Source: Subtercola boreus
GTDB lineage: Bacteria; Actinomycetota; Actinomycetes; Actinomycetales; Microbacteriaceae
Length of the DNA: 64,000 bases
Assembly: GCF_003399645.1 (NCBI RefSeq)
Contig: NZ_NBXD01000007.1
Span: forward strand, 310,001-374,000
Reading direction: 5' to 3'
Shown here: positions 36,832 through 45,052 of the stretch, one piece after another
How positions within the stretch are numbered: position 1 is the first letter of the stretch
How the letters are laid out: each line of letters starts with the position of its first letter
The notes under the pieces: generated by a model
What the model was told of the DNA's origin: nothing
Seen by the model: the letters and a program-made list of their open reading frames with translations, nothing else
Databases searched by the model: none
Program-made: the position numbers and the translations under genes

Positions 36832-37764
36832 CTAGGGCTGGTTCAGGGTGAGGAGGGCAGAGGCATTCACGCCGTAGACGCGCTCGACGATGGTTTCGAA
36901 GGCCTCCCTCGAGGGAAAGCCGCAGCGCTCGGCGATGGACTCGACCTCGGGGAGGGTGCCGGGACGAAGCAGCGGCACCGCGGTGATCAACCGGCGCTCG
37001 GTGATCAGCTCTTCGGCGGTCTTCCAGCCGGTCTGCTGCAGCATTTCATCGAGTGCACGAGCGGTGGTCTTGTTCTGCCGGGCCAGCGATTTTCGGTCGA
37101 AGCTGGGGTCGGTGTGATGCTCGGCGATGAGGTCGAGGATGTGGCTGAGCACGGGGCGATCGGGGCGGGTGTGCCAATCCTGGTCTGCGCTGAGCAGCCC
37201 GGCCACCAGGCGTGTGAGGATGGTCGCCGCCGGCTCTGTTCTGATCGGATGCGTCTTCATCACGGTGGCCAGCGCGAGGAAGAAAGGCACCGCAGGATGG
37301 GTGCGCACCACGCTCGCCGAGATCGCGGTGAATCGCTCCGGCAGCATCCCGTCGAAGTCGGAGCTCCCGGCGTCGAAGCTGACCGAGAGCAGTCGGGTGC
37401 TCTGGCGGCAGATCACCCGGGGGGTCGTGTGGGCCGGCTGGACGGCGGCCGAACCCGCGGTGTAGAAGTACCGCGATCCCTCGGTGACGACCTCGGCCAT
37501 TCCCTCCACGACGAACACCAGTGATAGGGATGCCGGGTTCGGAAACCCGACGGGGACGCCGATCGCCGCATCGTGGTCGAATGACGTGAGCGTCAGGTCG
37601 GCGATCGTCGAACGGCCGAAGGTGCAGCGGGTTCCGCGGACGGCGAATTCCGGGGCATCCTGTGCCTGAACGGACGGGCCGAGAGAGGCGAGGCCTTCAG
37701 GCCCTGAAAGCTCGACGGGCATGGTCGTGCTGAATTCGAGCTGAGAGTCGTTCACCTCTGGCAT
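36832..37764 (-). CDS. AraC family transcriptional regulator
   Basis: The product has 310 residues. The N-terminal about 200 residues are an AraC-binding-like domain of the type seen in CbdS/FeaR regulators (FPNPASLSLVFVVEGMAEV, then STRLLSVSFDAG). The C-terminal DNA-binding half has ILDLIAEHHTDPSF for the first helix pair and SIAERCGFPSREAFETIVERVYGVN for the second. The second recognition helix is short of some consensus residues, so the C-terminus is divergent. It is the last gene of the leftward sugar transporter group and probably controls it. Confidence 0.8.
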   Translation of the reverse strand: MPEVNDSQLEFSTTMPVELSGPEGLASLGPSVQAQDAPEFAVRGTRCTFGRSTIADLTLTSFDHDAAIGVPVGFPNPASLSLVFVVEGMAEVVTEGSRYFYTAGSAAVQPAHTTPRVICRQSTRLLSVSFDAGSSDFDGMLPERFTAISASVVRTHPAVPFFLALATVMKTHPIRTEPAATILTRLVAGLLSADQDWHTRPDRPVLSHILDLIAEHHTDPSFDRKSLARQNKTTARALDEMLQQTGWKTAEELITERRLITAVPLLRPGTLPEVESIAERCGFPSREAFETIVERVYGVNASALLTLNQP

Positions 37765-37833
37765 GGCCAGCCTCTCTCCCGACGCACAGCGGCGCGGCAG
37801 TCATGGCAACTGGGGTCATGAGCAGCACACGAT

Positions 37834-38724
37834 CTATCGGATACCGCTCCGGGCGAATCCTTGCACGAAGTACCGCTGGAAGACCAGGAACAGGATGACC
37901 ATCGGGGCGACGTTCAGCAGCGCGAACGCCATCGTGCCGCCGTAGTCCGAGCCGAACTGGCCCTGCAGGTACAGCAGCCCGATCGGCAGCGTGAAGAGCG
38001 CGTTCTGCTTCAGGGCGATGAGCGGCCAAGCGAAGTCGTTCCAGGTCTGCAGCAGGCTCATGAAGAACAGCACCGCGATCAGCGGCTTCGACAGGGGCAG
38101 GATGATGCGGGTGAACACCCGCCAGTTGCCCGCACCGTCGATGCGCGCGGCCTCGATGAGGTCGGTCGGGATGGCGAGGATGAACTGGCGGGCCAGGAAG
38201 AGCCCGAACGCCGAAGCGGCGGTCGGCAGGATGACGGCCCAGTAGCTGCCGTAGAGCCCCAGCCCCGTGACGAGGTTGAACAGGGGCACCATGATCACCT
38301 GCACCGGGATCATCAGCGTCGACAGCGCGATCAGGAACAGCACGCTCGATCCCCGGAACTTCAGGTGCGCCAGCGCGTAGCCGCCGAGGAGGTTCACGCT
38401 GACGGTGATCAGCGCAACGGTGACGGCAATGGCAGCCGAGTTGCCGAACCAGGTCACCACGGGGAATCCGTTGAAGACGCGTTCGAAGTTCGAGGTCGTG
38501 AAGGTGCCGGGCCAGAGCCGCACCGCCCCGCTGAGCAGGTCGGAGCGGGTCGAGAACGCGACCACGAGCATCCAGTACAGCGGGAACAGGATGATCACGG
38601 AGACGACGATCGCGAGCAGGAGCCGCAGCATCCGCCAGCGGAAGTCGGACGTCTTCTTCGCGGCGTTCCGCTCCGGGAGGCTCGGGGTGAGCGCCCGACG
38701 GGTGGGCAGCAGTTCGGTAGCCAT
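37834..38724 (-). CDS. Sugar ABC transporter permease (MalG type)
   Basis: The product has 296 residues and six membrane segments. A cytoplasmic N-terminus of about 45 residues precedes the first segment. The EAA loop reads LIEAARIDGAGNWRVFTRIILP near residue 190 and the family ending is QRYFVQGFARSGIR. It is the CUT1-family partner of the MalF-like protein. ATG overlaps the preceding stop (TGATG). Confidence 0.92.
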   Translation of the reverse strand: MATELLPTRRALTPSLPERNAAKKTSDFRWRMLRLLLAIVVSVIILFPLYWMLVVAFSTRSDLLSGAVRLWPGTFTTSNFERVFNGFPVVTWFGNSAAIAVTVALITVSVNLLGGYALAHLKFRGSSVLFLIALSTLMIPVQVIMVPLFNLVTGLGLYGSYWAVILPTAASAFGLFLARQFILAIPTDLIEAARIDGAGNWRVFTRIILPLSKPLIAVLFFMSLLQTWNDFAWPLIALKQNALFTLPIGLLYLQGQFGSDYGGTMAFALLNVAPMVILFLVFQRYFVQGFARSGIR

Positions 38725-39707
38725 CAGTCGACCAGGTCCCGGGTTCGGCTCGCACGCCACTGCACCGCAGTGAAGACGAGGGTGATGAGCAGCAGCACGA
38801 CGCCGATGGCCGCCGCGTAGCCCTGGTCGCGCGTGACGAAGCCGTTGTTGTAGGCGTAGGTCACGAGCACCGAGGTGGCGTTCTGCGGCCCGCCGCCGGT
38901 CAGCACGAAGACGATGTCGAAGACCTGGAATGAGTAGATGACGTTCATGATGAGCAGGAAGAACGAGGAGGGACCGACCAGCGGAACCGTGAGAAAGCGA
39001 AAGCGCTGCCAGCCACCGGCGCCGTCGAGCCTAGCCGCCTCGTACAGCTCGGGGCTGATGCTCTGCAGGCCCGCCAGGTAGATCAGCATGTTGAATCCGA
39101 CCCGCCACCACAGGGTCACCAGCACGACAGAGGTGAACGCGGCCGCGCCGCCGGACTGCCACGGGATGGTCTGCAGTCCCGCGAAGCGCAGCAGTTTGTC
39201 GAGGATGCCGTTGTTCTGGTCGAACACCAGCACGCCGATCAACGCCGTCGCCACCCCCGAGATCGCCATCGGCAGAATCAGGATGCTGCGGAAGAGCCCA
39301 CGCGCCGGCAGCACCGAATTCAGCAGGACGGCAGCTCCCAGCCCGAGCAGCATCGACAGCGGGGTGACCAGCGCGGTGAAGAGTGCCGTGTTGAAGGTGG
39401 AACGCCAGAAGACCGGATCTGTGGCGAGGCGCGCATAGTTGTCGAGGCCGGCAAAGGTACCCGAGCCGAACCCGTTCGTCTTCTCGAAGCTGATGACCAC
39501 GGCAGACACCAGCGGAAAGAGAACGAACAGGCCCAGCAGAACGAGGTTCGGCGTCAGGAACGCGTATCCCGCGAGGTTGGCCCGCCAGAGCCGCCGCCGC
39601 CGGCCGCCCCGGCCCGAGGAGGCGACCGTCCGCGCGGTGGCGCTGGGCGCGGCCGCCGAGACCGAACCGGGAATTGACGCGGTGGCCGACGCCGAAGCGG
39701 TGCTCAT
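38724..39707 (-). CDS. Sugar ABC transporter permease (MalF type)
   Basis: The product has 327 residues and six membrane segments, beginning LAGYAFLTPNLVLLGLFVLFP near residue 46. The EAA loop reads LYEAARLDGAGGWQRFRFLTVP around 232, and the end is the TALVFTAVQWRASRTRD-type tail. The first about 40 residues are Ser/Ala-rich with a basic patch before the first segment. The start overlaps the binding-protein stop. Together with the MalG-like protein it forms the sugar channel. Confidence 0.92.
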   Translation of the reverse strand: MSTASASATASIPGSVSAAAPSATARTVASSGRGGRRRRLWRANLAGYAFLTPNLVLLGLFVLFPLVSAVVISFEKTNGFGSGTFAGLDNYARLATDPVFWRSTFNTALFTALVTPLSMLLGLGAAVLLNSVLPARGLFRSILILPMAISGVATALIGVLVFDQNNGILDKLLRFAGLQTIPWQSGGAAAFTSVVLVTLWWRVGFNMLIYLAGLQSISPELYEAARLDGAGGWQRFRFLTVPLVGPSSFFLLIMNVIYSFQVFDIVFVLTGGGPQNATSVLVTYAYNNGFVTRDQGYAAAIGVVLLLITLVFTAVQWRASRTRDLVD

Positions 39708-41008
39708 CAGGCCGGAGCCGTGGCTGCGGCGATGCCGCTGGTCATGTTCGCCAGCGTGTCGGCCGTGCTCTGGCCGCCGACGAACGCCTCCTCGAGCTGG
39801 TTCTGCAGCACCGTGATGATCTTCGACATGTTGGGCGAGGCGACCTGGCTGGAGTCCTGGGCCTGCACCGAGCTGGCCTGCCCGACGAAGATCGGCGAGA
39901 GCTCCGGGCGCACCGCGAAGTCGATGCCCGACTGGATGAGGTCGGCGCGGGTCGGCAGCAGCGAGGCGCTGGCGCAGAACTGGGACATCTCCTCCTGCTC
40001 TGTCATGAAGGCGAGGAACTTGGTCGCCAGCTCCGGCTGGGTCGTCGCGGCCGTCGCGACGAGCGCGTTGCCGCCGAAGTCGCCTGCGGAGCGTTCATTG
40101 CGGGGTGAGAAGGTGGCCCCCCATTCGAAGTCGAGCGTGCTGGTCGCATCCGGAATCAGGAACGCCCCGCCCGAGGTCATCGCCGAAGTCTGGGCATACC
40201 ACGTGTCCGCGGCGAGAGTCGTCGACTTGACCGAGTTGTTCTGGGGCACGTAGCCGGCCGTGAAGAAGTTCTTCGTGAAGTCGACGGCCGCGGTCCCGGC
40301 GGGGGAGTCGATGGCCGGGGTGAGGAGGTCCTCCGACAGGAAGCGGCCGTTCGACTCGAACAACCAGCTGAGCCAACGGGTCACACCGTTGCCCTGCCAG
40401 TTGTAGGCGAACGGGTACTTCTCGGCGGGCAGCGAACCGCGCAGGGTCTTCATGACCTGCTCGAACTCGTCCCAGCTCCAGGCCGTGTCGAGCGTGGTCG
40501 GGATGTTCGTGATGCCCGCCGCCGTCAGGGCGTCCTTGTTGTAGAGGATGACCGAGGTATCGGTGTGGTGGGGAACGCCGTAGGGCTTCCCAGAGTTCTG
40601 TACGGCGGCCCACGCCTGGGGCGTGAAGTTGTCGCTGAAGCCCTGCTCGAGCTGGGTGCTGAGGTCGAGCAGCTGGCCGCGGCCGGCGTAGCTGCCGAAC
40701 GTGTAGTAAGGAACGCGGAAGACGTCGGGCGGGTTGCCCGCCTGCAGCTGTGCGTCGATGTTGGTGAACATCTGGCCGTAGGGCACGGCGTTCAGGTTCA
40801 CCGTGGCGCCGGAGTTGGCCTTCTGGAACCGGTCGATGGCGGCCTTGAAGCCGGCGAGTTCGGCGTCGGTGCCCCAGGTGGTGAACGTCAGCGTTCCGGT
40901 CGCGGCGGTCGAATCGGCCGCGGGCGGCGCGAAGCCACAGCCGGCCAGCAGGAGAGGCAGCGAGGCCGCCCCGGCCCCCAGCAAGAATGTTCGGCGGTTC
41001 AGTTCCAT
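39707..41008 (-). CDS. Sugar ABC transporter, substrate-binding lipoprotein
   Basis: The product has 433 residues. The signal begins MELNRRTFLLGAGAASLPLL with twin-arginine-like NRRTF and ends in a lipobox LLLAGCG, so the protein is probably Tat-exported and lipidated. The mature part is a family-1 extracellular solute-binding protein (LTFTTWGTDAELAGFKAAID, then GNPPDVFRVPYYTFG). GGAAATTTG precedes the ATG; the longer open frame to 42217 is only antisense to the thiolase. No glycosidase or ATPase gene is adjacent, so a shared MsiK-type ATPase is likely. The sugar is unknown. Confidence 0.88.
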   Translation of the reverse strand: MELNRRTFLLGAGAASLPLLLAGCGFAPPAADSTAATGTLTFTTWGTDAELAGFKAAIDRFQKANSGATVNLNAVPYGQMFTNIDAQLQAGNPPDVFRVPYYTFGSYAGRGQLLDLSTQLEQGFSDNFTPQAWAAVQNSGKPYGVPHHTDTSVILYNKDALTAAGITNIPTTLDTAWSWDEFEQVMKTLRGSLPAEKYPFAYNWQGNGVTRWLSWLFESNGRFLSEDLLTPAIDSPAGTAAVDFTKNFFTAGYVPQNNSVKSTTLAADTWYAQTSAMTSGGAFLIPDATSTLDFEWGATFSPRNERSAGDFGGNALVATAATTQPELATKFLAFMTEQEEMSQFCASASLLPTRADLIQSGIDFAVRPELSPIFVGQASSVQAQDSSQVASPNMSKIITVLQNQLEEAFVGGQSTADTLANMTSGIAAATAPA

Positions 41009-41067
41009 CAAATTTCCTTCCGAGCGAAACATCATCCTTACAAAAACCGAGCAATGCACGACAGGGG

Positions 41068-41077
41068 CTTGCGCAAG
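41068..41077. promoter_or_regulatory. Palindrome in the transporter/thiolase divergent gap
   Basis: CTTGCGCAAG is a perfect 10-base palindrome, 60 bases upstream of the binding-protein gene and 79 bases upstream of the thiolase gene. It is a candidate operator for a regulator acting on one or both units. The short length limits confidence. Confidence 0.3.
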
Positions 41078-41155
41078 ACCAATCGGGCGTACCGTTGTGC
41101 GAGCGGCCGCCACCGGCGAGCCCGCACACAGCGTGGTGAACAGAGAGGCTGGGCG

Positions 41156-42304
41156 ATGAGTCGCGAAGCGGTGATTGTCGAAGCGGTACGAACACCCCTC
41201 GGCAAGCGGGGCGGATTGCTGGCCGGGGTGCATCCGGCCGACCTGAGCGCGTACGTGCTGCAGGCGCTGGCCGCCCGCACCGGCATCGACCCGGGCCTGG
41301 TCGAAGACGTGATGTGGGGCTGCGTCGGCCAGATCGGCGAGCAGAGTTTCGACATTGCCCGCACAGCGGTGCTGTCGGCCGGCTGGCCCGAGCACGTGCC
41401 CGGAACGACCGTCGACCGGCAGTGCGGGTCGTCGCAGCAGGCCGTGAACTTCGCGGCGGCGAGCATCCTCGCCGGTCACTACGACATCGTCGTGGCCGGC
41501 GGCGTCGAGAGCATGTCGCGCGTGCCGATGGGGTCGAGCACGACCGCCGGCGGCTCGCCGCTCGGCGCGCTCTACACCGCGCGGTACGGCCCCGAGTTTC
41601 CCAACCAGGGCATCGGTGCCGAGCAGATCGCCGCTGAGTGGAAGATCTCGCGCACCGCCCTCGACGAGTTCGCGCTCGCCTCGCACGCGAAGGCCGCTGC
41701 TGCGATCGACCGCGGTGCCTTCGCCAGCCAGATCGTTCCCGTCACGACGGCCGACGGGGTGGTGGATGCCGACCAGGGCGTGCGTCGCGGCGGCACGCTC
41801 GAGAAGCTGGCCTCGCTCGCGCCAGCCTTCACCCCCGACGGTGTCGTGACGGCCGGTAACGCCTCCCAGATCAGCGACGGATCGGCGGCCCTGATGCTGA
41901 TGGGCTCCGACACGGCCGCCGAGCTGGGCCTCACGCCGATCGCTGCGATCGACACCGTCGCCGTGGTCGGCAGCGCGCCGATGCCGATGTTGACCGGTCC
42001 GATCCCGGCGACCGAGAAGCTGCTGGCCCGCAAGGGCATCTCCATCGACGACATCGGTACCTTCGAGGTGAACGAGGCCTTCGCCTCCGTCGTTCTGGCG
42101 TGGCTGCACGACACGAAGGCCGACGAGTCGCGCCTCAACCCGAACGGCGGAGCGATCGCGCTCGGGCACCCGCTCGGTGCCAGTGGGGCGCGCATCATGA
42201 CCACGATGCTGAACCACATGAGGGAGAACGACCTGCAGTACGGCCTGCAGGTGATGTGCGAGGGCGGCGGCCAGGCCAACGCGACGCTGCTGCGGCTGCT
42301 CTGA
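41156..42304 (+). CDS. Acetyl-CoA acyltransferase (thiolase)
   Basis: The product has 382 residues and the full thiolase fold. The nucleophilic cysteine is in TTVDRQCGSSQQAV near residue 88, the His of NEAFASVVLAW is replaced in the usual position by the NEAF motif, the active His is in GGAIALGHPLGASGAR near 338 and the second cysteine in VMCEGGGQAN near 368. It cleaves or forms 3-ketoacyl-CoA. AGAGAGG precedes the ATG. Next come MaoC and SDR genes with one- and four-base overlaps. The trio covers thiolysis, hydration and hydroxyacyl oxidation of a fatty-acyl or steroid-type chain. Confidence 0.9.
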   Translation: MSREAVIVEAVRTPLGKRGGLLAGVHPADLSAYVLQALAARTGIDPGLVEDVMWGCVGQIGEQSFDIARTAVLSAGWPEHVPGTTVDRQCGSSQQAVNFAAASILAGHYDIVVAGGVESMSRVPMGSSTTAGGSPLGALYTARYGPEFPNQGIGAEQIAAEWKISRTALDEFALASHAKAAAAIDRGAFASQIVPVTTADGVVDADQGVRRGGTLEKLASLAPAFTPDGVVTAGNASQISDGSAALMLMGSDTAAELGLTPIAAIDTVAVVGSAPMPMLTGPIPATEKLLARKGISIDDIGTFEVNEAFASVVLAWLHDTKADESRLNPNGGAIALGHPLGASGARIMTTMLNHMRENDLQYGLQVMCEGGGQANATLLRLL

Positions 42305-42756
42305 TGGCGGTCTTCGCGTCGCTCGAGGCGCTGGCCGGAGCGGTCGGCTCCGACCTCGGAACGGCCGGGCCGATCACGATCAGCCAGAACGACATCGACA
42401 CGTTCGCCCGCGTCACGCACGATGAACAGTGGATCCATGTCGATCCCGAGCGCGCGGCAGACGGCCCCTACGGTACGACCATCGCGCACGGTTTTCTCAC
42501 GCTGTCTCTCGCCTCGGCGTTCCTGGCCGAGTTGCTGACCGTCGAGGGGGTGAGCGCGGCCATCAACTACGGGTTGGGCAGCGTGCGCTTTCCCGCGCCG
42601 GTGCCGAGCGGCTCGGCGGTGTCGGCCAGGGGCATCCTGAGCGGTTACGAGGAGAAACCGGGCGGCGCCGAGGTGCGCGTTCAACTGACGATGACCGTGC
42701 CGGGCGGCGCCAAACCGGTCTGCGTGCTCGAGCAGATCGTGCGGTACCTGCGGTGA
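42304..42756 (+). CDS. MaoC-type (R)-specific enoyl-CoA hydratase
   Basis: The product has 150 residues and a single hot-dog domain. The hydratase-2 motif is visible: FARVTHDEQWIHVDPERA with Asp and His, then GPYGTTIAHGFLTLSL. These give the catalytic Asp/His pair around residues 37-42 and the conserved HGF segment. TGATG couples it to the thiolase gene. Confidence 0.88.
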   Translation: MAVFASLEALAGAVGSDLGTAGPITISQNDIDTFARVTHDEQWIHVDPERAADGPYGTTIAHGFLTLSLASAFLAELLTVEGVSAAINYGLGSVRFPAPVPSGSAVSARGILSGYEEKPGGAEVRVQLTMTVPGGAKPVCVLEQIVRYLR

Positions 42757-43535
42757 GGCAGGGCGGGGGGCCGGGCGGCAGGCTCGACGGCCGGGTCGCC
42801 ATCGTCACGGGCGCGAGCCGCGGCATCGGGCTCGGCATCGCGGAACGACTCGTGTCGGAGGGGGCGCGGGTCTGTATCACCGCGCGCGGCGGGGAGGCGC
42901 TCGCGGCGGCCGCAGGGCTGTTTCCAGCTGAATCGGTCATCCCGGTCGCTGGTCGGTCGCACGACCCCGAGCACCGGCGGCAGGTTCTCGATACCGTCGC
43001 TGAAAGGTTCGGGCGCCTCGACATCCTCGTCAACAACGTGGGGATCAACCCCGACCTCGGCCCGCTCGCCGAGCTCGACCTCGACGCGGCACGCAAGATG
43101 AGCGAGGTGAACGTCATCGGCACCCTGGCGTGGGTTCAGGATGCCCTGCGGCACGAATCCGCCGGGTTCGCCCGCGCGGGCGGGACGATCGTCAACGTCA
43201 CGTCGGTGACCGGCCAGACACCCTCGGCGGGGATCGGTTTCTACGGAGTCACCAAGGCCGCACTCGATCACCTCACCCGAACCCTCGCCGTGGAACTCGC
43301 GCCGGGCATCCGGGTGAACGCGGTCGCGCCGGCGGTGGTCAAGACGGTGTTCGCTGCCGCCCTCTACGAGGGTCGCGAGGCGGAGGTGTCGGCCGACTAC
43401 CCGCTCGGGAGGCTGGGTGTGCCCGCCGATGTCGCGGGGGCGGTCGCGTTCCTGGCCTCGGATGACGCCGCGTGGATCACCGGCCAGGTGTTGAACGTCG
43501 ACGGCGGGCTGCTCGTCGCCGGAGGTTCCGCCTGA
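42753..43535 (+). CDS. SDR family oxidoreductase (3-oxoacyl reductase/hydroxyacyl dehydrogenase-like)
   Basis: The product has 260 residues. The cofactor motif is TGASRGIGLGI near residue 20, NNVG follows strand four, Ser lies in NVTSVTGQ, Tyr/Lys in FYGVTKAAL, and the closing AWITGQVLNVDGG is FabG-like. The GTG start overlaps the MaoC stop (GTGA). It probably interconverts the hydroxy- and keto-acyl-CoA handled by its two partners. Confidence 0.87.
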   Translation: MRQGGGPGGRLDGRVAIVTGASRGIGLGIAERLVSEGARVCITARGGEALAAAAGLFPAESVIPVAGRSHDPEHRRQVLDTVAERFGRLDILVNNVGINPDLGPLAELDLDAARKMSEVNVIGTLAWVQDALRHESAGFARAGGTIVNVTSVTGQTPSAGIGFYGVTKAALDHLTRTLAVELAPGIRVNAVAPAVVKTVFAAALYEGREAEVSADYPLGRLGVPADVAGAVAFLASDDAAWITGQVLNVDGGLLVAGGSA

Positions 43536-43558
43536 CCCCGGGCGTGTTCTGAGGGTGG

Positions 43559-43600
43559 TTCTCCACAGGCTTCGGCGCTGTTCTGCGAGAGTTCTCCACA
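43559..43600 (+). repeat. Two TTCTCCACAGG direct repeats, 33 bases apart
   Basis: TTCTCCACA occurs at 43559-43567 and 43592-43600, each followed by GG and a TTCG within a few bases. Each differs by one base from the DnaA box TTATCCACA. The 33-base spacing is about three helical turns. They lie in the promoter region of the MoxR gene, and DnaA or another regulator may bind there. No origin features (AT-rich element, dnaN or dnaA) are present. Confidence 0.4.
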
Positions 43601-43651
43601 GGTTCGCAACGGGGGGTCGAGCATCCGTTTTCGCGGCGTAGCATTGCGAAG

Positions 43652-45052
43652 ATGACGCGCCCAACCATTGCAACAGTCGGCGAGCTCCGCGCATCGGGGC
43701 ACCTGCAGAAGACCCTCCGGGTCGAGATCCGCGACAACCTCCTCGCCGCCCTCCGCGAGGGCCGCGACCCGTGGCCGGGGCTGCACGGCTTCGAGACCAC
43801 GGTCATCCCGCAGCTCGAACGCGCGCTCATCGCCGGGCACGACATCGTGCTGCTCGGTGAGCGCGGGCAGGGTAAGACCAGGCTGCTCCGCACGATGTCG
43901 GGGCTGCTCGACGAATGGTCCCCGGTCATCGAGGGCTCGGAGCTCGGCGAGCACCCCTACGAACCCATCGTCACCGGCAGCCAGCGGCGCGCGGCAGAGC
44001 TGGGCGACGACCTGCCCGTCGCCTGGCGCAGCCGCGACGAGCGCTACTTCGAGAAACTGGCCACGCCCGACACGAGTGTGGCCGACCTCATCGGCGACGT
44101 CGACCCGATGAAGGTGGCGGAGGGGCGGAGCCTCGGAGACCCCGAGACCATCCACTTCGGCCTCATCCCGCGCAGCCACCGGGGCATCGTCGCGATCAAC
44201 GAGCTGCCCGACCTCGCCGAGCGCATTCAGGTCGCCATGCTGAACGTGATGGAGGAGCGCGACATCCAGATCCGCGGCTACGTGCTGCGGCTGCCGCTCG
44301 ATGTGCTGGTGATGGCGAGTGCGAACCCCGAAGACTACACGAACCGCGGGCGCATCATCACTCCGCTGAAAGACCGGTTCGGGGCGGAGATCCGCACGCA
44401 CTATCCGACCGAGCTCGACGATGAGGTGGCGGTCATCCGCCAGGAGGCCGAGCTGGTCGCCAGTGTGCCCGACTACCTCGTCGAGATCCTCGCGCGCTTC
44501 ACCCGCGCCCTGCGAGCATCCAGTGCCGTCGACCAGCGAAGCGGTGTCAGCGCCCGGTTCGCCATCGCTGGTGCCGAGACGATTGCCGCTGCGGCCCTGC
44601 ACCGCGCGACGCGGCAGGGTGAAGACGCGGCCGTGGCCCGGCCGGTCGACCTCGAGACGGCGGTCGACGTGCTCGGTGGCAAGATCGAGTTCGAGTCGGG
44701 CGAGGAGGGTCGCGAAGACGAGATCCTCGACCACCTGCTGCGAACGGCGACGGCCGAGACGGTGCGCGCCCACTTCCGTGGGCTCGACTTCACCCCCCTG
44801 GTGGATGCCGTCGAGCGAGGCATCATGATCACCACCGGCGAGCAGGTGACGGCCCGCGATTTTCTCACCGGGTTGCCGGTGCTCGGGGAGTCGGAGCTCT
44901 ACGACCAGATCTGCGACCGGCTCGGTGCAGGTTCGGGCGCCGAGGTGAACGATGGCCAGCGCGCGGGAGCAATTGAGCTGGCCCTCGAAGGGCTCTACCT
45001 CTCGCGCAAGATCAGCAAGGAGAGCGGCGGGGGCGAGACGATCTATGGCTAG
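43652..45052 (+). CDS. MoxR/ChlI-type AAA+ ATPase
   Basis: The product has 466 residues. Walker A is LLGERGQGKTRLL near residue 69, Walker B is GIVAINELPDL near 177 with Asn-Glu in place of the usual Asp-Glu, and sensor 1 is VMASANPEDYTNRG near 223. An arginine in PLKDRFGAEI follows, then a helical lid and a C-terminal extension to residue 466, longer than typical MoxR (about 330). It overlaps the VWA gene by eight bases. Such pairs act as chaperone-like metal-insertion or remodelling machines. The substrate here is unknown, and true magnesium chelatase is unlikely without tetrapyrrole genes. Confidence 0.85.
   Translation: MTRPTIATVGELRASGHLQKTLRVEIRDNLLAALREGRDPWPGLHGFETTVIPQLERALIAGHDIVLLGERGQGKTRLLRTMSGLLDEWSPVIEGSELGEHPYEPIVTGSQRRAAELGDDLPVAWRSRDERYFEKLATPDTSVADLIGDVDPMKVAEGRSLGDPETIHFGLIPRSHRGIVAINELPDLAERIQVAMLNVMEERDIQIRGYVLRLPLDVLVMASANPEDYTNRGRIITPLKDRFGAEIRTHYPTELDDEVAVIRQEAELVASVPDYLVEILARFTRALRASSAVDQRSGVSARFAIAGAETIAAAALHRATRQGEDAAVARPVDLETAVDVLGGKIEFESGEEGREDEILDHLLRTATAETVRAHFRGLDFTPLVDAVERGIMITTGEQVTARDFLTGLPVLGESELYDQICDRLGAGSGAEVNDGQRAGAIELALEGLYLSRKISKESGGGETIYG

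Noticed and set aside
41009-42217. N-terminal extension of the sugar-binding protein
   Set aside because: The extension is antisense to the thiolase, whereas the signal peptide with lipobox starts at 41008.
43559-43600. Replication origin
   Set aside because: Only two imperfect DnaA-like words, no AT-rich region and no dnaA or dnaN nearby.
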